Assembly: GCA_020058565.1 (NCBI GenBank)
Contig: JAGVDT010000024.1
Coordinates: forward strand, 1-8,618
Origin: Minisyncoccota bacterium
Lineage (GTDB): Bacteria; Patescibacteriota; Minisyncoccia; Phycocordibacterales; UBA2100
Direction: 5' to 3'
Length of the DNA stretch: 8,618 nt
Shown in pieces: positions 1 through 5,507 of the stretch (the first letter of the stretch is position 1; the number at the start of each line of letters is the position of its first letter). Under the pieces are notes generated by a model. That model was not told the origin of the DNA. It did not search any database and saw nothing but the letters and a program-made list of their open reading frames with translations. The translations under genes and the position numbers were made by a program.

Positions 1-122
1 GCGAAGACATCATCGAACGAGTCAAACGCGAACGCTACGTCAAAGACGCGACCATTGCGGTTAATCTCCAAAACGGCATCTTCACCAAGCTCGCCGACGG
101 CCGCTACGCGCTCGCAAAGTAA
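1..122 (+). CDS. C-terminal end of a protein with a winged-helix-like tail (partial)
   Basis: The frame beginning at base 3 is open from the window edge to a TAA at 120-122 and gives 39 residues. They read as a helix rich in charged residues (DIIERVKRERYVKDATIAV), a short turn, and an ending in GRYALAK. The order helix, then TI..NLQN, then F.KL..GRYAL resembles the recognition helix and beta-wing of small winged-helix domains, such as the HARE-HTH/RpoE-delta type that is often fused to RNA-polymerase-associated proteins. That resemblance is recalled by eye, and the fragment is too short to name the protein. An imperfect hairpin begins 6 nt after the stop and may end its transcript. Confidence 0.6.
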   Translation, partial: EDIIERVKRERYVKDATIAVNLQNGIFTKLADGRYALAK

Positions 123-127
123 CAGCA

Positions 128-204
128 TAGAGCTTCGAGCTTCGAGCGGCGAGACACAAACAGCAAAGCTCCGTTTTAAGCTCGCAGCTCGACGCTCGCA
201 GCTA
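128..204 (+). repeat. Imperfect hairpin built from GAGCTTC/GAGCGGC-type words; possible terminator
   Basis: Positions 133-153 pair with 181-201 at 18 of 21 positions. A 2-nt bulge (131-132) and then three more pairs (128-130 with 202-204) extend the stem, and the loop is about 27 nt. Each arm is itself repetitive: CTTCGAG occurs twice in the left arm, and GCTCGCAG occurs twice in the right-hand side with an intervening CTCGA. The right arm is followed by TATTTTG, a weak T-tract, so it could terminate the upstream gene. The -10 box of the next gene starts 11 nt after the stem. Confidence 0.6.
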
Positions 205-214
205 TTTTGAGTGG

Positions 215-220
215 TAGAAT
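215..220 (+). promoter_or_regulatory. -10 box TAGAAT, leaderless-type spacing
   Basis: TAGAAT lies exactly 6 nt before the ATG at 227, so transcription would start at or next to the start codon. No good -35 is visible about 17 nt upstream, where the hairpin arm lies. The same hexamer-to-ATG spacing recurs before several other genes in the window, which raises confidence. No Shine-Dalgarno sequence precedes the ATG. Confidence 0.5.
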
Positions 221-226
221 ATCCGA

Positions 227-1627
227 ATGGCGGCAAACGGGCATGGCGATTCCTTTCTGAAACCAATAAGCGACGCTTTTAAGAAAAACATTGCTGAATT
301 CGATCCTTTCAGCGGACTTGATCCGGAAGCCCACCATGGTTTTATCGACTGGGTGGGGGAATGGGGCATTTCCCGCGGATTCGTAATGTCACTTTTCTTC
401 CTCGGGTTTCTTTCGATTCTGTCTCTACAGATACCGAATCTCCCGGTATTTATATTCGGCTGGCTCGTCGGGACCGCGCCGGTCTGGCTTCCCTGCGCGC
501 TTTACTGGGCGGCTTGGAAGGCCTGGATAAATTTCGTACGCTCGGAGTATGTGCACCATCTCGACAAAGTGGTTCTCGAAGTGCGCATTCCGAAGGAGAT
601 CACCAAATCACCGCGCGCCATGGAGCTGGTTTTCAACAACCTTTGGGCTTCTTCGGGCGAAGTCAGCTTCATACACCGAGCGCTCCATGGCGGCACCAGA
701 CCCTGGTATTCGTTTGAGATTGCCAGTTTTGGCGGTGAAATACATTTTTATGTGTGGTGTTGGGCGAACTATCGCAGGCTCGTGGAATCTTCGATCTACG
801 CGCAATATCCTGATGTGGAGATCGTCGAAGCGGAGGACTATATGTCGAAGTTTCAGTATGATCCAAAAAGGCACGTCGCGCGCGTCGGCGATTATATGCT
901 GCGTGGCGCCGGCGACGAGTATCCGCTCAAGACCTACGTCGATTTCGAGCTCGACAAAGACCCGAAAGAAGAGCACTACGTCGATCCGCTCGCGACGGTT
1001 TTTGAGGTGCTGAGCAACCTAAAGCCTACCGAGCAGGTCTGGATTCAAATTTTATTCCGGCTCGATGCCAAAGACGGCATCATCGCGCGAAAAGGAAGCG
1101 GCTGGAGAGAGCGCGTTGAGACCGCGGTTAATAAACTTCGCGGAGAAATGGTCTATAAGGCGGATCCCAATGACAAAGGGTTTCCGAGACCCACCTGGAA
1201 GCAAACCGAATTAATGCGTTCTATGGAACGTCAGCTCACCAAAATGCCGTTGCAAGTTGGTTTTCGCTTTGCCTATATCTCTGAGGGCACGCTCCATGGT
1301 CCGACTTTTACCGCCATACGCTGGATATACAAACACTACAATTGGCCCAATTTTGCGCAGTATATGCGCAGCGGCCGCGGTCATGACCCGATAGATTACC
1401 CCTGGCAGGACTGGCATGACTATCGCTGGATTCTCATTACGAGGCGGCATCTCGATGCGATGCGCCGCCGGACGTATTTTCACCCGCCATGGCAGCAGCC
1501 GCATTATATAATGACGCCCGAAATACTGGCGAGCCTCTACCACTACCCGCATACGGCGATCAAATCGCCGGGTCTGCAGCGCATTCAGGCCACGAAGTCC
1601 GAACCGCCGCCAAACCTACCTAGGTAG
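227..1627 (+). CDS. Two-TM membrane protein resembling the N-terminal half of CPR type IV secretion-like ATPases, ATPase domain absent
   Basis: This is a 466-residue protein of unassigned function. A hydrophilic N-terminus of about 50 residues is followed by two hydrophobic segments (about 52-69 and 72-97). A large soluble domain follows, with VVLEVRIPKE near 115-124, an NLW..GE segment near 138-145, and RRLVESSIYAQYPDVEIVE near 183-201. The C-terminus reads LASLYHYPHTAIKSPGLQRI, then EPPPNLPR and the stop. From family knowledge, the strand/YRRLVES-QYPDVEI block and the ending LYH.P...KSP.L.R....EPP.NLP are typical of the region just before the P-loop ATPase domain in membrane-anchored HerA/VirB4-like secretion or conjugation ATPases. 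No Walker A or B motif is present and the frame closes at TAG, so this copy is either a naturally separate membrane subunit or a shortened relative. The ATG is supported by the TAGAAT box 6 nt upstream. The stop codon lies inside a perfect palindrome. Confidence 0.75.
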   Translation: MAANGHGDSFLKPISDAFKKNIAEFDPFSGLDPEAHHGFIDWVGEWGISRGFVMSLFFLGFLSILSLQIPNLPVFIFGWLVGTAPVWLPCALYWAAWKAWINFVRSEYVHHLDKVVLEVRIPKEITKSPRAMELVFNNLWASSGEVSFIHRALHGGTRPWYSFEIASFGGEIHFYVWCWANYRRLVESSIYAQYPDVEIVEAEDYMSKFQYDPKRHVARVGDYMLRGAGDEYPLKTYVDFELDKDPKEEHYVDPLATVFEVLSNLKPTEQVWIQILFRLDAKDGIIARKGSGWRERVETAVNKLRGEMVYKADPNDKGFPRPTWKQTELMRSMERQLTKMPLQVGFRFAYISEGTLHGPTFTAIRWIYKHYNWPNFAQYMRSGRGHDPIDYPWQDWHDYRWILITRRHLDAMRRRTYFHPPWQQPHYIMTPEILASLYHYPHTAIKSPGLQRIQATKSEPPPNLPR

Positions 1628-1633
1628 GTTTGG
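1610..1633. repeat. Perfect 24-bp palindrome spanning the stop codon
   Basis: The arm CCAAACCTAC (1610-1619), the self-complementary centre CTAG (1620-1623) and GTAGGTTTGG (1624-1633) form an uninterrupted palindrome. It contains the last codons and the TAG stop (1625-1627) of the preceding gene. The sequence after it (AAGTAATG) has no T-tract, so a classical intrinsic terminator is not supported. A palindrome with no loop suits cruciform formation, a symmetric protein-binding site or an insertion junction at least as well as an RNA hairpin. Confidence 0.85.
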
Positions 1634-1650
1634 AAGTAATGTATGAAAAA

Positions 1651-1730
1651 GCATCAAGCATTCAAGTTTAATTCCTCGATACTTTGGCACTGATACTTAT
1701 TTGATACTTGCTACTTGATACCGGATACTT
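1651..1730. repeat. GATACTT micro-repeats with partially complementary left flank
   Basis: GATACTT occurs at 1678-1684, 1692-1698, 1703-1709 and 1724-1730, with a degenerate GATACC at 1717-1722. The stretch 1651-1670 (GCATCAAGCATTCAAG...) is partly complementary to the repeats around 1703-1721, giving a weak imperfect hairpin of roughly two thirds matched positions. This gap has the same style as the stronger word-repeat hairpins at 128-204, 2801-2906 and 5433-5505. The last repeat doubles as the -10 box of the next gene. Confidence 0.5.
1701..1729 (+). promoter_or_regulatory. Sigma-70-type promoter TTGATA-N17-GATACT for mltG
   Basis: TTGATA at 1701-1706 and GATACT at 1724-1729 are separated by 17 nt, the ideal spacing for a housekeeping sigma factor. 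The -10 ends 8 nt before the ATG at 1738, so the predicted transcript is essentially leaderless. This also argues for the ATG at 1738 over the in-frame TTG at 1708, which would lie upstream of the predicted transcription start. Confidence 0.6.
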
Positions 1731-1737
1731 ATTAAAC

Positions 1738-2769
1738 ATGTATTCTTTCCTGAGACAGCTAAAAAAATATGTCGATTATGTGGTGAACGTGGAGCATGCC
1801 GCCTCCTTGCGGTGGCGCACCAACGTAAACCGCCGCACCATTCTTGTGCTCCTGTTGACAGCCTCTCTCGGCCTGTTTTTTTATATGACAATGCTTCGGG
1901 CGCCCGAAGATTTTCCCGTCGATGAGCTGGTGAGCGTGCCGGAGGGGCAGTCGGCGTCACAGATAGGCGAAACCTTGCAGGCGCAAGGCGTGATACGCTC
2001 ACCGTTTATTTTCCGCGCCTTGCTGGTCGTTTTTGGAAACGACCGGGGCGCACGCGCGGGGGATTACCTTTTTAAGGAGCCGGTCAGCGTCTGGAGTGTC
2101 GCCAAATCAATTGCCGAAGGCAACTTCGGCCTGGTACCCGTACGCATTCGTATACCCGAGGGCGCAACCACGAAGCAAATGATGTCGCTATTTGCGCCGC
2201 CACTAAAGAGGTTTGACCCAGAGGCGTTTTACGAGAAGGCGCAGCCCATAGAAGGGTATCTTTTCCCGGATACATATTTCTTTTTGCCGAATACCGACGA
2301 GGACAGTGTCATACAAGCGATGCGGCAAAACTTCGACGAGCAAGTCGCCAAGCTCGATCCGCCGCTTGCATCCTCCACGCGTTCAGCGAGCGACATCATT
2401 AAAATGGCGTCTATTCTTGAAAGAGAGGCATACCACACCAAAGATCGCAGGATGATCGCAGGCGTCCTCTGGAACCGCATAGATAGGGACATGCTTTTGC
2501 AGGTTGACGCTGCTTTTCTGTATACGCTCGGGAAGGGCACGTACCAACTTACTCGCAAAGATTTGGCGGAGGACTCCCCGTACAACACCTACAAGTACAA
2601 AGGATTTCCTCCGACACCGATCGGCTCTCCGAGCCTCGACTCAATCCAGGCGGCGCTGAGTCCGATAAAAAACAGCTATCTGTATTATTTGGCCGACAGA
2701 AGCGGGGTAACGCACTACAGCCGCACGTATGACGAGCATCTGGAGAAAAAAGCGCTGTATATCGATTGA
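1738..2769 (+). CDS. mltG: Endolytic murein transglycosylase MltG (YceG-like)
   Basis: This 343-residue membrane-anchored lytic transglycosylase would cleave nascent peptidoglycan glycan strands and so set their length, on the outer face of the cytoplasmic membrane. One transmembrane segment (about 34-51) follows a basic N-terminus. A LysM-like subdomain with VPEG.SASQIGETL..QGVI lies near 67-86. The catalytic part has EGYLFPDTYFF (172-182), the ASILEREA block (224-231), whose first Glu (E228) corresponds to the family's catalytic Glu, LQVDAAFLYTLG (254-265), and the YNTYKYKGFPPTPIGSPSL segment (282-300). All key motifs are present and the length is normal for the family. I chose the ATG at 1738 rather than the in-frame TTG at 1708 because a TTGATA-N17-GATACT promoter would start transcription near 1736. 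The downstream neighbour mnmA is functionally unrelated and has its own promoter. Confidence 0.95.
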   Translation: MYSFLRQLKKYVDYVVNVEHAASLRWRTNVNRRTILVLLLTASLGLFFYMTMLRAPEDFPVDELVSVPEGQSASQIGETLQAQGVIRSPFIFRALLVVFGNDRGARAGDYLFKEPVSVWSVAKSIAEGNFGLVPVRIRIPEGATTKQMMSLFAPPLKRFDPEAFYEKAQPIEGYLFPDTYFFLPNTDEDSVIQAMRQNFDEQVAKLDPPLASSTRSASDIIKMASILEREAYHTKDRRMIAGVLWNRIDRDMLLQVDAAFLYTLGKGTYQLTRKDLAEDSPYNTYKYKGFPPTPIGSPSLDSIQAALSPIKNSYLYYLADRSGVTHYSRTYDEHLEKKALYID

Positions 2770-2787
2770 TGAGGCAATAACTGTACA

Positions 2788-2793
2788 TATACT
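2788..2793 (+). promoter_or_regulatory. -10 box TATACT, 6 nt before an ATG at 2800
   Basis: A perfect TATACT (2788-2793) is followed by 6 nt and then an ATG at 2800, the same arrangement seen before real genes at 5521, 6113 and 6928. No convincing -35 is visible. It would transcribe the hairpin at 2801-2906, either as a small RNA, as a micro-ORF, or as a leader reading into mnmA. Confidence 0.4.
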
Positions 2794-2799
2794 GGCGTG

Positions 2800-2904
2800 A
2801 TGGCAAAATGCAAAGACCAAAAGGCAAAATGTAATGTAAAAGCTAAAAATGTCGGCATTTTACATTTTGACTTGTCATTTTGGTGTTTGGTATTTACATT
2901 TTGA
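2800..2904 (+). CDS. Possible 34-residue micro-ORF upstream of mnmA
   Basis: ATG at 2800 opens a 34-codon frame ending in TGA at 2902-2904, 3 nt before the mnmA start. The product is Lys-rich at first (MAKCKDQKAKCNVKAKN) and then hydrophobic and Phe-rich (ILHFDLSFWCLVFTF). Because the DNA is an inverted repeat, AAA codons on the left arm become TTT codons on the right, so this split may be a by-product of the hairpin and not selected protein sequence. The only support for expression is the TATACT box at leaderless spacing. It may not be a real gene. Confidence 0.2.
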   Translation: MAKCKDQKAKCNVKAKNVGILHFDLSFWCLVFTF

Positions 2905-2906
2905 TA
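2801..2906. repeat. Long AT-rich imperfect inverted repeat built from CAAAATG words
   Basis: Positions 2801-2831 pair with 2876-2906 at 24 of 31 positions. Inside them, AATGTAAAA (2833-2841) pairs perfectly with TTTTACATT (2858-2866), leaving a loop at 2842-2857. Both arms consist of the word CAAAATG or its complement CATTTTG, repeated with variations (AATGCAAAG, AATGTAATG, ATTTACATT). It fills nearly the whole mltG-mnmA gap, and its right arm carries the likely mnmA promoter, so folding of the DNA or RNA could affect mnmA expression. Confidence 0.7.
2867..2896 (+). promoter_or_regulatory. Possible promoter TTGACT-N18-TATTTA for mnmA
   Basis: TTGACT (2867-2872) and TATTTA (2891-2896) are 18 nt apart. 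Transcription would start around 2903, about 5 nt before the mnmA ATG at 2908. The -10 is a weaker match than the TATACT boxes elsewhere, and the region is AT-rich, so a chance match is possible. The elements lie within the right arm of the inverted repeat. Confidence 0.4.
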
Positions 2907-2907
2907 T

Positions 2908-3951
2908 ATGGATAAAGTTTTTGTCGGGCTCTCCGGGGGCGTCGACAGCGCAGTCTCCGCTGCTCTCCTCAAAGAGCAGGGCTACGATGTCACCGGCGTC
3001 TTTATCAAAATCTGGACTCCAGAGTTTTTAGAGTGCACCTGGCGCGAAGATCGGCTCGATGCCAAGCGCGTTGCCGCGCATCTGGAAATTCCTTTTCTCG
3101 AGATAGACCTTTCTCAGGAATACCTGGACGCAGTCGTAAAAGACATGGTGGAGAATTACAAAAAAGGTTTTACGCCGAACCCTGACGTACTCTGCAATCG
3201 CGTTATAAAGTTCGGCGCGTTTTCCAAATGGGCATTTGAGAATGGCGCAGCATACGTAGCCACCGGGCACTACGCGCGTATCGAAAAACAAGGCGAATTC
3301 CTCAAGCTTCTCAAAGGGGCGGATCCAGCAAAAGACCAATCATATTTTCTGTACTCATTGACCAGCCATGACCTCGCAAGGGTCGTATTTCCAGTCGGGG
3401 GCTTTTCAAAAAAAGAAATCCGCGCAAAAGCCGAGGCCTACGGCCTGCCAAACGCGGCGCGTCCCGACAGTCAGGGACTTTGTTTTGTCGGCGATGTGCC
3501 CATGCAGGAATTTCTTGGGCGCTTTATATCGCTCACGCCCGGAAAACTTTTAGGTGAGGGAGGGACGATTCTGGGCACGCACGATGGCGCCGCGCTCTTT
3601 ACCATCGGGCAGCGTCACGGGTTTCGTCTTGCTTCAAGCGCACCGGCGGGACCGTACTATGTGGTGGCTGTTGATGCTGCGGCTAATACGGTAACCGTGT
3701 CTAAGACAAAACAGGACACCATGCATCGAAACGCCGCCCTTACTGATGTGCATTGGATTAACGAAAGCGTGTCAGTTGTTGATGCCGTGGCACGATATCA
3801 TGGGGCTCCGGTGCGCGCCGAGATATCCGGATCGCTCGACGCCTATCGCGTGGAATTCGTCGAGCCGCTCCAGCTCACGAGGGGACAGTCGCTTGTGTTC
3901 TACAAGGGCGATGAATGTCTCGGGGGAGGGATAATCCAATCGGTTAGCTAG
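2908..3951 (+). CDS. mnmA: tRNA-specific 2-thiouridylase MnmA
   Basis: This 347-residue cytoplasmic PP-loop enzyme would thiolate the wobble uridine U34 of tRNA-Lys, -Glu and -Gln (s2U formation), using ATP to adenylate U34 and a relayed persulfide sulfur. The PP-loop SGGVDS is at 9-14. NPDVLCNRVIKF (91-102) carries the first catalytic Cys (C96), ATGHYARI follows at 118-125, and KDQSYFLYSL (142-151) is the tRNA/ATP-binding signature. DSQGLCFVG (187-195) carries the second catalytic Cys (C192), and FTIGQRHG (231-238) opens the C-terminal beta-barrel part. Both cysteines and the PP-loop are intact and the length is normal. The ATG at 2908 puts the PP-loop at the usual distance from the N-terminus, and no Shine-Dalgarno sequence is seen. 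Confidence 0.96.
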   Translation: MDKVFVGLSGGVDSAVSAALLKEQGYDVTGVFIKIWTPEFLECTWREDRLDAKRVAAHLEIPFLEIDLSQEYLDAVVKDMVENYKKGFTPNPDVLCNRVIKFGAFSKWAFENGAAYVATGHYARIEKQGEFLKLLKGADPAKDQSYFLYSLTSHDLARVVFPVGGFSKKEIRAKAEAYGLPNAARPDSQGLCFVGDVPMQEFLGRFISLTPGKLLGEGGTILGTHDGAALFTIGQRHGFRLASSAPAGPYYVVAVDAAANTVTVSKTKQDTMHRNAALTDVHWINESVSVVDAVARYHGAPVRAEISGSLDAYRVEFVEPLQLTRGQSLVFYKGDECLGGGIIQSVS

Positions 3952-4082
3952 GTTTTTTCATCGTGATAACAGGCCGCGGGAAAGAGACGCGAGCGTCTGT
4001 TTGATATTTGAAACTTGGTAGTACATCCAGAAACTTCCACGGGATTTTCCGTGCAGGTAGTTGCGCCTGATATACTTTCGAT
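3952..4082. other. Spacer after mnmA with weak hairpin and T-run
   Basis: Directly after the mnmA stop comes GTTTTTTC (3952-3959), a T-run with no convincing GC stem before it. Further on, AGACG (3985-3989) and CGTCT (3994-3998) can form a short 5-bp hairpin followed by GTTTGAT. Neither is a strong terminator. I see no gene here. An in-frame TTG at 4015 could extend the next coding region upstream, but that extension has no family support. Confidence 0.4.
4071..4076 (+). promoter_or_regulatory. Extended -10 box TGATATACT
   Basis: TATACT at 4071-4076 is preceded by TGA (TGn extended -10). An ATG lies exactly 6 nt downstream at 4083, the leaderless spacing used elsewhere in the window. That ATG is not in frame with the 4201-4602 gene. 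The promoter may therefore serve a small leader ORF followed by the membrane protein and nuclease genes. Confidence 0.5.
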
Positions 4083-4208
4083 ATGGGTCCCGTTAGAAAT
4101 ATCGGATGCGCAAGTTACGAACAGCCGGCTAGGTCGACATTATTCGCAACAGTGGAATTGGGCGTACTCTCTGATGGGGTCGCATCCATTTCTATACGCA
4201 ATGGATGA
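4083..4208 (+). CDS. Possible 41-residue leader ORF overlapping the next start
   Basis: The ATG at 4083 sits 6 nt after an extended -10 box and opens 41 codons ending in TGA at 4206-4208. This stop overlaps the start of the next gene in the arrangement ATGGATGA (4201-4208), which would suit translational coupling. The peptide (beginning MGPVRNIGCASYEQPARS) has no recognisable domain, signal peptide or hydrophobic segment, and its AGA and AGG codons are weak evidence against strong translation. It could be a leader peptide, remains of an older gene start, or chance. Confidence 0.25.
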   Translation: MGPVRNIGCASYEQPARSTLFATVELGVLSDGVASISIRNG

Positions 4209-4602
4209 CGCGCTGCGCCAGGCCGGGTGGATTTGCGTAGTCGTCGCCGCGGCTGCCTACATCACGTTTCTTTTTTCCGACGGCACGTTCAACAAAGCGG
4301 CGCCCGTGACTGAGCCGCTCGTGGTGCGTGACTCCATACGCAAGCACGAACACCACCTCACCGGAACCGTAAACCTCAATTCGAGCTGCGACCAATTATC
4401 GCTCGAGGTCAAACAAGTATCGCAAACGGTTTACGAGCTTGAATTCGAGACGTGGCCGGACCCTGCAGTAATCTGTAAACGGGGTCCGACGCCGAGAAAT
4501 TTCGACGTCGTAGTTTTCGCGCCGTCAGTGGGCGTTCGCTTTACCGCGACGCTCGACAAAAACCCTCTGTCTATCGCGGTATATCCGTCGTTAGCCAAGT
4601 GA
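4201..4602 (+). CDS. Small membrane-anchored beta-rich protein of unknown function
   Basis: From ATG 4201 this is a 133-residue protein: ten polar residues, one transmembrane or signal-anchor segment (about 10-25, WICVVVAAAAYITFLF), a linker, then a soluble domain of alternating hydrophobic residues typical of beta strands (HLTGTVNLNSSCDQLSLEV, VYELEFETWPDP, FDVVVFAPSVGVRFTATL). Two cysteines (C63 and C92) in the outer domain could form a disulfide. The topology suggests an extracytoplasmic beta domain anchored at the membrane. I recognise no named family. The frame is open further upstream, to a TTG at 4015 (195 residues), and ATG 4171 is another option. I prefer 4201 because it puts the hydrophobic segment at the N-terminus and the upstream extension has no recognisable features. 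The nuclease gene starts 6 nt after its stop. Confidence 0.65.
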   Translation: MDDALRQAGWICVVVAAAAYITFLFSDGTFNKAAPVTEPLVVRDSIRKHEHHLTGTVNLNSSCDQLSLEVKQVSQTVYELEFETWPDPAVICKRGPTPRNFDVVVFAPSVGVRFTATLDKNPLSIAVYPSLAK

Positions 4603-4608
4603 TTTGCT

Positions 4609-5427
4609 ATGAGTATTCAAGTCACCAAATCCGACGGTGCGACCGAGCCGTTTGATCCGGCCAAGCTCGAGCACTCACTGGAGCTTGCAGGCGCGTCCTC
4701 TACAGTACGGGCGCGTGTGCTTGCCGGCGTACTGCACGAGTTGCAGCCGCTGATGTCTACCGAAGACATATATCGCCGCGCTTTCGACATACTAAAAAAG
4801 CAGGACGTGCTTCCGGTGGCGGCGAGGTACTCCGTAAAGCGCGCGATTTTCGCGCTCGGGCCTTCCGGTTTCCCGTTTGAACAGTTTCTGGGGGAGATTT
4901 TGCGCGGGCATGGCTGGCATGTCCAGACCGGTGTTTCTTTGTACGGACGGTGCGCTCCGCACGAAGTCGATGTGCTCGCGCAGAAGGCGGGCCTGCGCAT
5001 CGGCATTGAGGCAAAATTTCACAACGATCCGGGTGGAAAAACCGATATTAAAGACGCCTTGTACGTGAAGGCGCGCTACGAAGATCTCGCTGCCGCGCCG
5101 GATTCGCACAACAAAATAGACGAAGGATGGCTGGTGACTAATACGCGTTTTACGCACAACGCGGTCAGGTATGCGCAGTGCGCGGGGCTTACGCTTCTCG
5201 GATGGGATTATCCGCGCACTCGAGGGCTCTTACAAATGATACAGGAGGCTCGGGTGCATCCGCTGACCGCGCTCACCACTCTATCTGAAGGAGAAAAGCG
5301 GCAGTTTCTCGACAAGAAAATTGTGCTCTGCAAAAGCATCCAAACGCCGCATCTTCTCAAGGAATTCGGCGTGCGCCCGGAACGCATACCCAACGTACTC
5401 GACGAGGCGAAAAGGCTATGCGGATGA
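4609..5427 (+). CDS. ATP-cone domain fused to a PD-(D/E)XK (Mrr-like) nuclease domain
   Basis: This 272-residue protein has two recognisable parts. Residues 1-82 look like an ATP-cone, the nucleotide-sensing domain of ribonucleotide reductases and NrdR: V.KSDG..EPFDPAKL..SL..AGA (5-30), then TEDIYRRAFDIL (51-62) and AARYSVKRAI (71-80). Residues 87-205 look like a restriction-endonuclease fold: FPFEQFLGEILRGHGWHV (88-105), HEVDVLA (118-124) with D121, IGIEAKFH (131-138) with E134 and K136, and GWLVTNTRFTHNAVRYA (173-189) leading to LLGWDYP (196-202). E119/D121-E134-x-K136 fits the catalytic D-ExK pattern. The tail (about 215-272) is helical and may bind DNA. The inferred role is a DNA nuclease gated by ATP/dATP. 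The gene starts 6 nt after the 4201-4602 gene without its own -10 box, so the two are probably co-transcribed. Substrate and partners are unknown. Confidence 0.8.
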   Translation: MSIQVTKSDGATEPFDPAKLEHSLELAGASSTVRARVLAGVLHELQPLMSTEDIYRRAFDILKKQDVLPVAARYSVKRAIFALGPSGFPFEQFLGEILRGHGWHVQTGVSLYGRCAPHEVDVLAQKAGLRIGIEAKFHNDPGGKTDIKDALYVKARYEDLAAAPDSHNKIDEGWLVTNTRFTHNAVRYAQCAGLTLLGWDYPRTRGLLQMIQEARVHPLTALTTLSEGEKRQFLDKKIVLCKSIQTPHLLKEFGVRPERIPNVLDEAKRLCG

Positions 5428-5432
5428 AAACT

Positions 5433-5505
5433 GTATACAGTATGCTGTATATCGTATACCGCTGGAGACGCTTGGGGATTTCGCTGAATACAGAATACTG
5501 TATAC
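5433..5505. repeat. Imperfect inverted repeat built from GTATACAG words
   Basis: Positions 5433-5451 pair with 5487-5505 at 17 of 19 positions, mismatched at 5444 and 5451, with a loop of 35 nt. The arms consist of variants of CTGTATAC/GTATACAG, repeated: CTGTATACAG, CTGTATAT and CGTATACC on the left, AATACAG, CTGTATAC and GGTATACT on the right. The final unit becomes the -10 box of the next gene. No T-tract follows, so a terminator is not supported. A binding site for a dimeric repressor or a folded leader are alternatives. Confidence 0.75.
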
Positions 5506-5507
5506 GG

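Noticed and set aside
608..976. Minus-strand open frames within the first membrane protein and similar long overlaps in mnmA, mgtC and the nuclease genes
   Set aside because: All lie inside genes with recognisable protein motifs on the plus strand, and none has a leaderless -10 box or domain of its own.
1708..1737. TTG start for mltG, 10 codons upstream of the ATG
   Set aside because: It would lie upstream of the transcription start predicted from TTGATA-N17-GATACT, and its codons are part of the GATACTT repeat array.
1697..2002. 101-codon minus-strand open frame opposite the start of mltG
   Set aside because: It overlaps the strongly supported mltG frame and its promoter. Its Arg/Pro-rich, low-complexity product has no recognisable domain. 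It is a reverse-strand shadow.
3952..3998. Intrinsic terminator after mnmA
   Set aside because: The T-run GTTTTTTC has no stable stem before it, and the 5-bp AGACG/CGTCT hairpin comes after it and is followed only by GTTTGAT.
4015..4200. TTG-initiated N-terminal extension of the small membrane protein (62 more residues)
   Set aside because: The extension has no recognisable features and puts the signal-anchor segment in mid-protein, and a strong promoter-like box lies inside it. The possibility is kept in the gene's note.
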